From the NCBI RefSeq assembly GCF_014698825.1, contig NZ_JACJTT010000003.1:186001-250000 (forward strand): a stretch of 64,000 bases of DNA, read 5' to 3'. Each line of letters begins with the position of its first letter. Positions within the stretch are counted from its first letter, which is position 1. Below are positions 9,474-18,042 of this stretch, piece by piece. Under the pieces are notes generated by a model. That model was not told the origin of the DNA and searched no databases. It was given only the letters and a program-made list of their open reading frames with translations. The position numbers and the translations under genes are program-made. The stretch is from Richelia sinica FACHB-800 (GTDB taxonomy: Bacteria > Cyanobacteriota > Cyanobacteriia > Cyanobacteriales > Nostocaceae).

Positions 9474-9794
9474 AAACTAAAGATGGGAAGAAAATAAATT
9501 AAAAAAAAGCACGAAGATGCTATTTTTTTTGTTTTAAAGTGCTATAATTACTCCATTAGTGCATGAAGCGAGGAGACTAGTGCAAACACTGTAGAGCAGT
9601 TAATTATCAAATAGCTGTTGGTCTTAGCTTAACTACAGTGGAAAGTTAGACTACCAAAGTTTCACGCCAAAACTCATTGTTGAATTTCATTATGTACCCC
9701 CTTGTCTTAACAGTTTTGCGACTGCAAGATGAGGGGGATTTACTATTTAGTCTGATTCTCAAACAGAAAAGCTCTGTTACTTAGGAAGACTTAA
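9474..9794. other. gvpC-gvpN intergenic region
   Basis: This 321-bp, AT-rich gap holds no gene. Its main feature is the hairpin at 9697-9737. It may also hold a separate gvpN promoter, but no convincing -35/-10 pair is seen. Confidence 0.5.
9697..9737 (-). terminator. Hairpin between gvpC and gvpN (attenuator candidate)
   Basis: The arms CCCCCTTGTCTT and AAGATGAGGGGG pair over 10 of 12 positions, with an inner CAGT/ACTG stem. The position just downstream of gvpC suggests partial termination or mRNA stabilisation, keeping gvpN-G expression below gvpA/C. Confidence 0.55.
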
Positions 9795-10190
9795 TTACAG
9801 ACCAGAAATACCAAAAATACTCACAAACAAATCTTGGCGAAACTGACGCAGATATTGCTGCTGTTCTTTAGCTTGAGCCATGCGTTTTTCAGTAGTCTTG
9901 GTTAAGAAATCATGGGTTTCTTGCTCAAGTTCTTGATGGAACTGGTACAATTTCTGCGCTTGTTCCTTAGCTTGAGCCATGCGTTCTTTGGTTGCATGTG
10001 CTAAAAATTCATGAGTTTCTTGCTCAAGTTCTTGATGGAACTGGTACAATTTCTGTGCTTGTTCCTTAGCTTGAGCCATGCGTTCAGTTTTGGTTGCGGA
10101 CAGGAATTCTTGAGTTTCTGCAAATAGTTGATTAACTTCCTCAGCTATTGAGCGATGTTCCTGTCGAATTCTTTCCATTAAAGCAGTCAT
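9795..10190 (-). CDS. gvpC: Gas vesicle outer protein GvpC with 33-residue repeats
   Basis: 131 residues. The start is chosen at the ATG of [12 protein letters not shown] because GGAG lies just upstream and the N-terminus then matches known GvpC (RIRQEHxSIAE). Layout: 31-residue N-terminal part, two nearly identical 33-residue repeats ([20 protein letters not shown]... and [20 protein letters not shown]...), then a C-terminal partial repeat ending [11 protein letters not shown], the conserved GvpC end. GvpC is an amphipathic helical strap on the outside of the vesicle that raises its collapse pressure. Anabaena flos-aquae GvpC has about five repeats, so this is a short form. It lies 190 bp after the last gvpA. 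Confidence 0.94.
   Translation of the reverse strand: MTALMERIRQEHRSIAEEVNQLFAETQEFLSATKTERMAQAKEQAQKLYQFHQELEQETHEFLAHATKERMAQAKEQAQKLYQFHQELEQETHDFLTKTTEKRMAQAKEQQQYLRQFRQDLFVSIFGISGL
9900..10097 (-). repeat. Two tandem 99-bp units inside gvpC
   Basis: Units 9999-10097 and 9900-9998 encode the two complete 33-residue repeats. They are almost identical over the central stretch at DNA level, which points to recent duplication or gene conversion. Repeat number changes in frame are therefore easy here. Confidence 0.85.
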
Positions 10191-10227
10191 GAAGTTCTCC
10201 AGAAAATAATAAACAAGGATTAACCAC

Positions 10228-10261
10228 ATTTACTGGTGTGGAGATGAGTTACCCAGTAAAT
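10228..10261 (-). terminator. Small hairpin between gvpA3 and gvpC
   Basis: Arms ATTTACTGG and CCAGTAAAT pair perfectly (9 bp, 16-base loop) just upstream of gvpC. A second hairpin (GCAGAATT/AATTCTGC, 10330-10337 with 10351-10358) follows gvpA3 directly. Both could limit read-through from the abundant gvpA mRNA into gvpC. Confidence 0.45.
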
Positions 10262-10380
10262 GTAGTTGAAGGAATTTCTGCTTTTTGGTTATATCTATTG
10301 AGAAAACTCTCACCAAAGCAGGAATAAGAGCAGAATTCAATGAATAATTAAATTCTGCGATTCTGGAATCTACTTAAAAA

Positions 10381-10596
10381 TTAAGCAGGAACTGCTGCGG
10401 ATTGAGTTAAACCTACGGCTTCTGCATACTTCAGGTAGGTTTCTACGGAAGCGATAACGATTCTAGCTTCAACTGCTAGTAATTCAATACCTACTAAAGA
10501 AACGCGAACCCAAGCGTCTACAACGATACCTTTATCTAGAATTCTATCGATAACTTCTGCCAAGCTGGAGGAAGAATTAGTCTTTTCAACTGCCAT
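10381..10596 (-). CDS. gvpA: Gas vesicle shell protein GvpA, copy 3
   Basis: 71 residues starting [20 protein letters not shown], identical at protein level to the other two copies. GvpA is the small hydrophobic protein that builds the ribbed gas-vesicle wall. The alpha-beta-beta-alpha core [27 protein letters not shown] is complete. The frame is open farther upstream, but the MAVEK start with AAGG a few bases before it is the conserved one. It is the last of the three tandem copies in transcription order. Confidence 0.96.
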   Translation of the reverse strand: MAVEKTNSSSSLAEVIDRILDKGIVVDAWVRVSLVGIELLAVEARIVIASVETYLKYAEAVGLTQSAAVPA

Positions 10597-10640
10597 ATGT
10601 TTGCACCTTAACCCATTGTTGTTGTTGAATCTTTGCATTG

Positions 10641-10680
10641 AGCAGAATAACTATGTTTAGCCGCTGATAGTTATTCTGCT
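10641..10680 (-). terminator. Conserved hairpin between gvpA2 and gvpA3
   Basis: Perfect 14-bp inverted repeat AGCAGAATAACTAT / ATAGTTATTCTGCT with a 12-base loop. An equal element follows gvpA1 (10963-11002). There is no long T run, so it may be an mRNA 3'-end stabiliser or processing site rather than a plain terminator. Confidence 0.7.
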
Positions 10681-10701
10681 ACGGAAAAATCTGTGTAAGA
10701 A

Positions 10702-10917
10702 TTAAGCAGGGACTGCTGCGGATTGAGTTAAACCTACGGCTTCTGCATACTTCAGGTAGGTTTCTACGGAAGCGATAACGATTCTGGCTTCAACTGCTAG
10801 TAATTCAATACCTACTAAAGAAACGCGAACCCAAGCGTCTACAACGATACCTTTATCTAAGATTCTATCGATAACTTCTGCCAAGCTGGAGGAAGAATTA
10901 GTCTTTTCAACTGCCAT
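10702..10917 (-). CDS. gvpA: Gas vesicle shell protein GvpA, copy 2
   Basis: 71 residues, protein identical to copies 1 and 3 with only a few silent DNA differences. Its leader (CAATGAGTTAAGGG...ATG) is shared with the other copies, so the duplicated unit includes the ribosome site and the downstream hairpin. Having several copies of the shell gene raises GvpA dosage, as in other Nostocales. Confidence 0.96.
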   Translation of the reverse strand: MAVEKTNSSSSLAEVIDRILDKGIVVDAWVRVSLVGIELLAVEARIVIASVETYLKYAEAVGLTQSAAVPA

Positions 10918-10962
10918 ATGTTTAGTCCCTTAACTCATTGTTGTTGTTGAATCTTTGCCTTG

Positions 10963-11002
10963 AGCAGAATAACTATATTTAGCCGCTGATAGTTATTCTG
11001 CT
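10963..11002 (-). terminator. Conserved hairpin between gvpA1 and gvpA2
   Basis: Same 14-bp perfect stem and 12-base loop as the element at 10641-10680, with one or two loop changes. It lies 37 bp downstream of the gvpA1 stop. Confidence 0.7.
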
Positions 11003-11039
11003 ATGAAAAAATCGGTTTGATTTGCAATCTACTTAAAAA

Positions 11040-11255
11040 TTAAGCAGGAACTGCTGCGGATTGAGTTAAACCTACGGCTTCTGCATACTTCAGGTAGGTT
11101 TCTACAGAAGCGATAACGATTCTGGCTTCAACTGCTAGTAATTCAATACCTACTAAAGAAACGCGAACCCAAGCGTCTACAACGATACCTTTGTCTAAGA
11201 TTCTATCAATAACTTCTGCCAAGCTAGAGGAAGAATTTGTTTTTTCGACTGCCAT
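11040..11255 (-). CDS. gvpA: Gas vesicle shell protein GvpA, copy 1
   Basis: 71 residues, first gene of the gas-vesicle transcription unit and identical in protein to the two copies downstream. The start MAVEK is preceded by TTAAGG about nine bases away. A candidate sigma-70-type promoter lies about 70-100 bases upstream. As promoter-proximal copy it should be the most highly transcribed. Confidence 0.96.
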   Translation of the reverse strand: MAVEKTNSSSSLAEVIDRILDKGIVVDAWVRVSLVGIELLAVEARIVIASVETYLKYAEAVGLTQSAAVPA

Positions 11256-11327
11256 GTTTTTGTACCTTAACTCATTGTTGTTTTGCTGATTGACTTGATT
11301 CGTTTTTTGAATCAACCCATGTATAAA

Positions 11328-11356
11328 AAACTATCACTCATTTTTTTTGATGTCAA
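11328..11356 (-). promoter_or_regulatory. Candidate promoter of the gvpA unit
   Basis: Reading the minus strand, TTGACA (11351-11356) is followed after 17 bases by TAGTTT (11328-11333), a reasonable -35/-10 pair. The start would fall near 11321, giving a leader of about 65 bases. It is a sequence match only. Confidence 0.4.
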
Positions 11357-12208
11357 TAGTTTAAATCAAAAATATGATTTATTAATTTTTGTAAAATTTT
11401 GCATTAAAATTAAAAAAAAAGACGAAAATTCAAGCTTTTTGCTTGGTGTTTATGCGAAAAATCTGGCTTAATTCTCAGTCAAATTACTCTCTTAAGACCA
11501 GACTTTACCCACGTATTAGTTCAGGGTATCTCACGGAGACACAGTAGTAAAATAATATAAGTAAGCAAGGTACGCTCCGTAATTATTCCTCTTATTCACT
11601 GAGGTATCTACATAAATACAAAAACAATAACTTACTCTATTAACTGTGTTTTGTAGTTTTTCACAATCACAACTCAGGATAAAACAGGTACCCCAGACTT
11701 TATATGGCTACTTCATAGGGCATTAATGCTCAGTATTAAGACGAAATTGCGGAGAAGTTCTCTATGAGATATTTTACGGAAGAGGGGCAGATGTTGAATT
11801 GAGAAATACGCAAGTACAAGATTTTTTAAGTGAGTAAATTCCCTTAAATTGTCTGGAATGACTACGGTGATGTTGATTTATCCTATCTGTGAAATATCAA
11901 TCAAGTAGATAGAGTTGATTTTTAAAAGGACAAAGCCCGTGCAGATAAGGAATTAATTGCTTGAGATGTGTGGAAAGATGAGCATCTATCAAGTACAGTC
12001 CCACTCAGTCAAATTCCAGCAATGAGAGTATGAATTACTTGTAGGGTAATGATTTGCGCTGTTGGGGTTGATAACTCTGAGTAAGAGTGAGTAATCACAC
12101 AATGATTTGTGTAAGGTGCTATTACAAGTTAAGCAATCGTACTAATGGCAACTATTCTGCTAAATCAATTAGAGTGATGTGTGCAATTATTTTTTCTAGC
12201 AATTATAT
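11357..12208. other. Long gene-free region upstream of gvpA
   Basis: About 850 bp without a convincing gene on either strand. It is AT-rich, with short poly-A and poly-T tracts and a small CAAGC-TTTTT-GCTTG hairpin near 11432. It probably carries the regulatory region of the gvp unit; the rest shows nothing I recognise. Confidence 0.5.
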
Positions 12209-12469
12209 ATGGAAGGTAATTCAACTCCTGTGCCTCAGCAAGCTCTAGCGGCATTAGTGGATACGTTTGTGAAGCAAGGTCATCCACCGCAATATGCTCA
12301 AGCGATCGCTACTTCAATTATTTTTCAGACTGACTTAGATTTACGAAATGCACAAATAGCAAGGCTTTTGAGTTGGTTGAAGGAAGAGCACAATGACATT
12401 TATGCCTCTGCTTTGGATATAGTCGAGAAAACTTGTACGGAGTTTGAACGTCGAGTCAAAGACGGCTGA
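12209..12469 (+). CDS. Small hypothetical protein
   Basis: 86 residues, no recognised family. The sequence is compact and mainly helical (QQALAALVDTFVKQGHPPQYAQAIATSIIFQ..., then NAQIARLLSWLKEEHNDIYASALDIVEKTC). It contains a HIP1 site in frame, and composition looks like real coding sequence. No clear ribosome site precedes the ATG. It sits alone between the gvpA upstream region and ORF remnants, so it may be the intact 5' part of a decayed longer gene. Confidence 0.5.
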   Translation: MEGNSTPVPQQALAALVDTFVKQGHPPQYAQAIATSIIFQTDLDLRNAQIARLLSWLKEEHNDIYASALDIVEKTCTEFERRVKDG

Positions 12470-12778
12470 TTTAACCCAACTGGCTGAGAAGACCTCAAAA
12501 GTCATCAATCAAGAAGTCATACTCTCTCCGTTTAAAGACTGATACCCAGGTAGCAAAAAAGGCAGGGATCAATGTTCCGCATAGTGATTCAGATGTAGAA
12601 CATTATTTTGAGAAATTGACTTCTCATTTAAAAATGACTTCATTCAATCATCTTCTGAGTAGCAGTTGAGGTAGAATTAACACCCCCGAATCAAAGGTAT
12701 TTTGTCAATTGCCAAACTGCTAATAAAAATATTCGTCTGCGTTGTCTAGGTTGTAATAGGGATACGTTGGTGGTCTGA
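12462..12778 (+). pseudogene. Chain of frameshifted ORF remnants
   Basis: Three protein-like stretches follow each other in three frames: TADLTQLAEKTSKVINQEV... (to a stop at 12540), then DTQVAKKAGINVPHSDSDVE... (12541-12669), then VEVELTPPNQRYFVNCQTAN... with RLRCLGCNRD (to a stop at 12776). Each ends in a stop near where the next begins, which suggests one gene broken by two frameshifts. The last piece has paired Cys residues like a small zinc finger. The family is not recognised. Confidence 0.35.
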
Positions 12779-12869
12779 GTTGAATTAATGGCTGCTCTCA
12801 AACTGCCTTCATTCCTGTCTGTCCCTATTTATCAAGACTTGTAATTATTTAATTTTTCTCTGTGACTCC

Positions 12870-12898
12870 AATCGGGTTAAACATACCCGATTTTTTTT
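12870..12898 (+). terminator. Rho-independent terminator
   Basis: Perfect stem AATCGGGT / ACCCGATT with a 7-base loop and a run of eight T. It closes the plus-strand remnant region at 12209-12778, supporting that it was once an expressed unit. Confidence 0.85.
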
Positions 12899-12981
12899 AT
12901 GGTATTTCTTGCGATCGCAATGACGGAAATACGTTATACCATTTCTGGATCAAGATGCACATAATAAGACCCCCCTGTAGT

Positions 12982-13000
12982 CCCCCCTTGGCAAGGGGGT
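12982..13000. repeat. C/G-run hairpin CCCCCTTGGCAAGGGGG
   Basis: Perfect short palindrome with 7-bp arms in the 12779-13170 gap, next to the dispersed repeat at 13001. It is probably part of the same intergenic repeat cluster. Confidence 0.5.
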
Positions 13001-13112
13001 ATATATAGCAATGGACAGAGTGGTTAGGACATTAACTAAGAATAAAACTTAGACAGCAAAAGCCTTTTAGCACTGTCACCTGTCACCTGTTACCTGTCAC
13101 CTGCTATATATG
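13001..13112. repeat. Dispersed repeat copy 2 with (GTCACCT)n heptamer tail
   Basis: Contains ATATAGCAATGGACAGAG, GACATTAACTAAGAATAAAACTTAGACA and AAAAGCCTTTTAGCACTGTC, followed by four heptamer-like units of GTCACCT/GTTACCT. It is nearly the same as the element at 27930-28030. Confidence 0.7.
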
Positions 13113-13170
13113 CAGCTAGACAAAGAAACGGTACAGCTTTGCTAGCCCAGAATTTCGACTCAATTTCGAC

Positions 13171-14250
13171 TCAATTTAAGGGAATATAGATATCCTCAGA
13201 ACTGGGGTTGAGGTAGGGACGATGCACGTCAATCAAGTGCTGGGCAAAGTGTTGCTCAATAATTCGCATCCGTTCCTCGATGGCATTTTTACCCTTTTGC
13301 CAAGCTTCTAACAAAGCGTTAGCAACTATTTGACAGCGGTTCATGCCAAAGCTGTCATGAGTGGCAAATTTTTGGCTGGGTTCCTCTGCTAAACCTAGTC
13401 CTGGGGCTAAAAATTTGGTGAATAAAGGTATTGCTGGCTGAAAGTGGGATTGATGTTGTGGGTAAACGTTTTGTAGGATTTTGTGAATAATTGGATAGTC
13501 TTGGCGTTCAAAGTGTAGGACACCAGCATCATAGCGTCCGTAGGCGGCAGGATTATACAAAACTTGAAAGCTAAAGGGAATGGCAACGTGGTTGAGTTGT
13601 TGGGTGAGACTATCCATGAGTGCGATCGCTCCCTCTGGGGTCAAGTTAAAATAAATGCGTCCCACTTCCATATCTGCATCTATCTTCTGTCTCTCCTGAC
13701 CTACATCACTGACTGCTACATAACAGCCATTTTGCCAGCGATTTTTGGGCATCCAAACTGCAATGACATCTCCCACTTTCACAGATTTTTGACTAGTTTG
13801 CAGATGGCATTCTGGTTCTACATATAATGTCAAATCATCTTTAGTTACGGCCATAGTTCCATCTGGTTCTAGTCTTAACACTTGCCAACCAGGCTGATAA
13901 TGTCCTATGCCATGATTATTTTGGTGTAATTGTTCATAAAAATGCCAATCTACACCTAAGCAATTTTGCTCTAAAGTCTGCTGGGAATAATGTGCATTTT
14001 CATTATTGACCGCTAAAACATTTTGCAATGAGCCGTTGTAGTAAATACCATGCAAAAAGTTTCGCAGCAGTAAGGCTAAATATTTTTGTTGTAAGGCTGG
14101 GGGATTTTGTTGAAAGCGGTGAGCAACTGTGGTAGGTAAACCAAAGGGCTGATAATTAGGGTGCTGAATACAAAAGTTAGGTTCAATTTGAATATTAGAG
14201 GCTATATCAAATAAAGAGTTCAGCAGTTGATTTGTAGAATTATCTAGCAT
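13171..14250 (-). CDS. HopA1-like protein (lanthipeptide lyase-type partner of kinase)
   Basis: 359 residues resembling the T3SS-effector HopA1 family as found in cyanobacteria. Recognisable parts are HFYEQLHQNNHGIGHYQPGWQV near residue 105, GRIYFNLTPEGAIALMDSLTQQLN near 200, and FSFQVLYNPAAYGRYDAGVLHF near 235. Related HopA1 domains act as the phospho-Ser/Thr lyase in class V lanthipeptide systems such as lexapeptide, paired with a phosphotransferase-like kinase. The gene lies 56 bp downstream of such a kinase on the same strand, which supports a joint function. I see no precursor peptide nearby, so the substrate is unknown. Confidence 0.68.
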   Translation of the reverse strand: MLDNSTNQLLNSLFDIASNIQIEPNFCIQHPNYQPFGLPTTVAHRFQQNPPALQQKYLALLLRNFLHGIYYNGSLQNVLAVNNENAHYSQQTLEQNCLGVDWHFYEQLHQNNHGIGHYQPGWQVLRLEPDGTMAVTKDDLTLYVEPECHLQTSQKSVKVGDVIAVWMPKNRWQNGCYVAVSDVGQERQKIDADMEVGRIYFNLTPEGAIALMDSLTQQLNHVAIPFSFQVLYNPAAYGRYDAGVLHFERQDYPIIHKILQNVYPQHQSHFQPAIPLFTKFLAPGLGLAEEPSQKFATHDSFGMNRCQIVANALLEAWQKGKNAIEERMRIIEQHFAQHLIDVHRPYLNPSSEDIYIPLN

Positions 14251-14306
14251 AAATATATTTGCACCTCATAATTATCGCCAAATATTAGTTTTTACCCTTC
14301 AATCGA

Positions 14307-15542
14307 TTAACAGCCGCGCAACCGGGTTTTTTCGTAATAAATCCTAACTAATTGCTGTTCTTTATCTACAAGAGAAATTTGTTTTGTGCCTTCTGGATGG
14401 AGAATTTCTTTGGCAGAAATACCAAATATATTTAAGACCGATTTTTCTGGCATGGTCAATAAGCTTTTGGCTACTCTGAATGCACATAAATAGGTACGTT
14501 CAAAAGATTTTTGATTTTGAATCATGTTGTGAATATCATGGATTAAAGCCAATCCAGCAAATTGAATGATGCGGTTGAGAAAATTGGGTTGGTAGTCCAA
14601 AATCACAGGAAAAGCATGGAAGTAAGAGCGCAAAAGGGCTAGTAAGGAAGGTTGAATTTCCTCTATTGGGATCATCGCTAAATCGAGGGATTCTTCGATA
14701 TTTAAGGTGGCATCAACTACTAAACTAGACAGCCAAATTTTTAAATAACTAGCTAAGATTGCCCCTAAATCAAAAGCTGGGTCTCCCCATCCACAGGCTT
14801 CCCAATCAATTAATCTAATTAGGCAATTATCTAGTTTTCCCCAACGAGAATGGATGAGAATATTGCTCAGTTGTAGGTCGTTATGAGTTAAGCAGCAAGG
14901 ACTCCATTCATAGGCTAAGTCTGCAATTGCTGATTCTAAGCTTTCATAACGTTGATAGAGGGTATAAAATTCTAATGCTTCTGTGGGAACTTGGCTGAAA
15001 ATCTCTTGGTTAATTGAACCTAGACCTTGAGCGGGGTTGTAAAAGCTATAGCGGAATTGTCCTGCGGGAGCAGTGGACATAAAGTCCCGATATTCTTTTC
15101 TTTGGAAGGTAGCGCGATGTAAGCCTGCTAAGGTATTACCAATGGCTGTAGCAATTTCTGTGGGGAAAGTATTGTGTTGATGGTAAAATTCCCCTAACTC
15201 TAGATATTCACTGAGGTAGCTACGAACCAGAATCGAGTTTTCTGGATCATAATGTAGCAATAATGATGCGATCGCCCCAATGTTACCAATGACGGGAAAC
15301 TTTTGTAGCAATTGGTGAAATAGCCACTCGTTAAAAAATTCGTGGTTACTGCTATCAAAGCTACTTTTACACTCTTGTTTCACTAGCAGCTGTTGATCAC
15401 CTGCCAGATTGACTAATAAATTCACATTTTTCTGATGACTTCCTGGCAACACAGATTTATAGGATGCGCCATCTTCCATGCTAAACAGACCTGCTGCTTG
15501 CAGATACTGGATAACGTTTTGAGAAGATAGTGATAATAACAT
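14307..15542 (-). CDS. Aminoglycoside phosphotransferase-fold kinase paired with HopA1
   Basis: 411 residues of the APH/choline-kinase fold. The visible active-site parts are the ATP-binding Lys (LLVKQE, near residue 55), the catalytic loop THNDLQLSNIL (HxDxxxxN, near 220) and the metal-binding RLIDWEACGWGDPAFDLGAI near 243. All key residues are kept, so it should be an active small-molecule or peptide kinase. Combined with the HopA1 gene 56 bp downstream it resembles the LxmK plus HopA1-protein set of class V lanthipeptide synthesis. A plain antibiotic or sugar kinase is the alternative. Confidence 0.75.
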   Translation of the reverse strand: MLLSLSSQNVIQYLQAAGLFSMEDGASYKSVLPGSHQKNVNLLVNLAGDQQLLVKQECKSSFDSSNHEFFNEWLFHQLLQKFPVIGNIGAIASLLLHYDPENSILVRSYLSEYLELGEFYHQHNTFPTEIATAIGNTLAGLHRATFQRKEYRDFMSTAPAGQFRYSFYNPAQGLGSINQEIFSQVPTEALEFYTLYQRYESLESAIADLAYEWSPCCLTHNDLQLSNILIHSRWGKLDNCLIRLIDWEACGWGDPAFDLGAILASYLKIWLSSLVVDATLNIEESLDLAMIPIEEIQPSLLALLRSYFHAFPVILDYQPNFLNRIIQFAGLALIHDIHNMIQNQKSFERTYLCAFRVAKSLLTMPEKSVLNIFGISAKEILHPEGTKQISLVDKEQQLVRIYYEKTRLRGC

Positions 15543-16463
15543 GAATTATTTCCTATTTATTGAAACTGCTGAATAATCACCGATTGCCGTTGTCCTTGAA
15601 CTTAATTATGGTGTAGTAGCTAGCAATGAAAGGGCAATTACAAATCTCTTGCCACTCTCTATTCATATCCTATTTGTGTAAGTAAATGCTGCCAAAATGG
15701 CATGATACAACTATTTTTTTGTTTTTTTCATCATCACGACCACAACAACTTTATTCTGTTTGTTGATGGTCAATTTGGCATATCTATTCGAGGATAATGT
15801 CAGCCTTTTAAATATAATTCAAAACCTTGATTCAGCTACGTTAATTAGCTGGAAAGATTTTAAACCATCCATGCCAATAGGTGATAAATTTGCTGTTTTG
15901 AACTAACAAATACTAGCCATAGTGATTTACCTACTTCTCCCGATAGAATCAATTGTATTGCCTATAACAATTAGGACATTTTGACCACAGTCGGAAATAT
16001 ATAAAGTTTTTTGCTGCACACTACATAACGCATAAGATTCCTAATTTCATTGATCATCTCACTGCTGAGATAACCGGAAAATTCTAGCGGCTAATGATGA
16101 ATTTTTTGTTACTTTTATGTTAATTTTTCACCTGGAAAAATTTTAAGTAATATGTATTTTACATCACTAACCCCCCTGAGAACGACAGATACAAGTAATT
16201 TAGATAAAGTTCACTACTCTTCTACACTCAGACCTGAGCTACGCCAAGTTGTGTGCTACCCCTCGTGGGTGTCACAACTAGGGTAAGAAGGAAACTTTAC
16301 TTTTAGGTTCCATGTAGCTAATCATGCCACTTATTCACACTAAAATGCCGTAGCCAAAAACGGCAACTATACTTAAATTCATTGATGATACCTATTGTAG
16401 ATTGTGATTTTACCTTCTAGGTCGGCAGAAAATGTACTCAGTTGATTGACGGATAAGTAAGCG
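15543..16463. other. Long intergenic region, divergent promoters
   Basis: 921 bp between the kinase (minus) and the DUF815 gene (plus). No convincing gene is seen. A hairpin with arms GTTGTG...ACCC and GGGT...CACAAC lies at 16248-16278. A 29-codon minus-strand ORF at 15577-15666 with two Cys is described under rejected items. Confidence 0.5.
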
Positions 16464-17813
16464 ATGCCTACAGCCAATACATCTTTCTATACCAGGGTTC
16501 AATTCCTCCAGCGTCAAGCTGCCTCTCTTTTACTCTACCAATCTGTTCTGCATGGGGAAGTAGCGATCGCATTTTTGGAACTGTTGCAAACGATACGTTA
16601 TGCCGACGGTGATGGTCAGCAATGCCTCCAGGCTTATGGTGCTTATTTTCAGGCTTTAGCCGCTATTAACCAAAATTGGGAGGAATATTTAATTAACCAG
16701 ATTTTGACGGCGGAAAATCCTTTTACGAGGCAGGTACAGCAGCAGGAATTTAGTGCTTTATCTCCTGCTTTAGTTGCTGCCGTCCAACATGATTTACAAG
16801 TATTACAAATACTATACGAATGTAACAGTGCGATTTTAAGTGAGTGGGTACAGGTAGTCACCCATTTACCAGTTTCCCCTGTGGTTTGGTATCGGGAACC
16901 AGAGACTAAAGCCCCCAGTAACACCATGATGGCTACTTTGCCACAATTAGACAATTGGGGTGATGCAGTGGCAGACCTAGCAGCTTATTATCGTCACCAT
17001 GGCACTGGCTTATTTGTCAAGTATCATGCTTTTCGTTGGCAAGATGGGGAGTTAATTGGTATTCCCTATCCTGACCCAGTGCAGCTGAGTACATTGGTGG
17101 GTTATGAATGGCAAAAGGCTGCACTGGTGAAAAATACAGAATTTTTATTATCAGGAGCACCTGCACTGCATGTATTACTTTATGGTAGTCGGGGTTCGGG
17201 GAAGTCTTCTTTAGTTAAAGCATTATTAAATGAGTATAGTCACAGAAATCTGCGCTTAATCGAAGTCTCTAAATCGGCTTTACGAGACTTACCAACTATC
17301 GTCGAACAACTGCGGGGAGTCCCCCAGAAATTTATTATCTTTGTTGATGACCTATCCTTTGAAGAAGATGATGATGCCTTTAAAGCTTTAAAGGTAGTTT
17401 TAGAAGGAAGTTTAACTGCTAGACCCCAAAATGTAGTGGTTTATGCCACCTCTAACCGTCGTCATCTAATTCGCGAGTATTTTGCAGATCGACCCAATCC
17501 CAAAGATCAAGAAGAAGTCCACGCTTGGGATACAATGCAGGAAAAGCTATCTTTTAGCGATCGCTTTGGTCTTACTCTCACCTTTGACGCAGCAGATCAA
17601 AAGACCTATTTACAAATCATCCAGCACTTAGCAGCACAAGCTGATATCAATCTTCCTGCCCAAGATATAGAATATCAAGCCTTACAATGGGCCACTCGCC
17701 ATAATGGTCGGTCTGGCAGAACAGCTAGACAGTTTATTGATTTTCTCAAAGCCGATCTAGTTTTATTTGGGGAAAATAACAATAGAGAGGCAGTGGAATC
17801 TGAAAATGATTAG
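16464..17813 (+). CDS. DUF815-family P-loop ATPase
   Basis: 449 residues. An N-terminal helical region (1-150) precedes an ATPase core with Walker A GSRGSGKSS near 236-244, Walker B FIIFVDDLSFEEDDDAFKALK and a sensor VVVYATSNRRHLI. The Arg-rich DRPNPKDQEEVHAWD segment and DRFGLTLTF are typical of this widespread family of unknown function. A GCGATCGC site lies near codon 34. It precedes the coiled-coil gene by 230 bp in the same direction; the gap is large enough for an independent promoter, so membership in the downstream set is uncertain. Confidence 0.83.
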   Translation: MPTANTSFYTRVQFLQRQAASLLLYQSVLHGEVAIAFLELLQTIRYADGDGQQCLQAYGAYFQALAAINQNWEEYLINQILTAENPFTRQVQQQEFSALSPALVAAVQHDLQVLQILYECNSAILSEWVQVVTHLPVSPVVWYREPETKAPSNTMMATLPQLDNWGDAVADLAAYYRHHGTGLFVKYHAFRWQDGELIGIPYPDPVQLSTLVGYEWQKAALVKNTEFLLSGAPALHVLLYGSRGSGKSSLVKALLNEYSHRNLRLIEVSKSALRDLPTIVEQLRGVPQKFIIFVDDLSFEEDDDAFKALKVVLEGSLTARPQNVVVYATSNRRHLIREYFADRPNPKDQEEVHAWDTMQEKLSFSDRFGLTLTFDAADQKTYLQIIQHLAAQADINLPAQDIEYQALQWATRHNGRSGRTARQFIDFLKADLVLFGENNNREAVESEND

Positions 17814-18042
17814 ACCTTTTGGACAAGACATCCCATTCAGATATAACAGGAGTCAGGAGTTAAATCCTGTGGTCATAGGTGTTACCTCATCAAATAGTGT
17901 GCTAATCACCCTCTTCACTGCTATAAATACACTGTGAGTATCAATCTCACCCACCAGTTTGACAAATTTTGAGATACAACCAGAGGCATATGATAGTACC
18001 CCATCAATCACCAGATATATACCAAGAATAATGTGAGGACTA

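Noticed and set aside
9900-10097. Regular repeats in gvpC considered as CRISPR-like
   Set aside because: They are in-frame 99-bp coding repeats of GvpC.
11283-11471. Plus-strand ORF opposite the gvpA upstream region
   Set aside because: Lies over the candidate gvpA promoter, with low-complexity Lys/Phe composition due to A and T runs.
13074-13112. Tandem GTCACCT units considered as CRISPR
   Set aside because: Units of seven bases without spacers; short tandem repeat, not CRISPR.
15577-15666. 29-codon minus-strand ORF with two Cys directly upstream of the kinase gene, tested as lanthipeptide precursor
   Set aside because: Too short for leader plus core, has a stop directly before its ATG, no properly spaced ribosome site and few Ser/Thr; likely chance.
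16464-17813. DUF815 ATPase as a fourth member of the BrxD/BrxHI set
   Set aside because: 230-bp gap and a broadly conserved family of its own; linkage cannot be claimed from this window alone.
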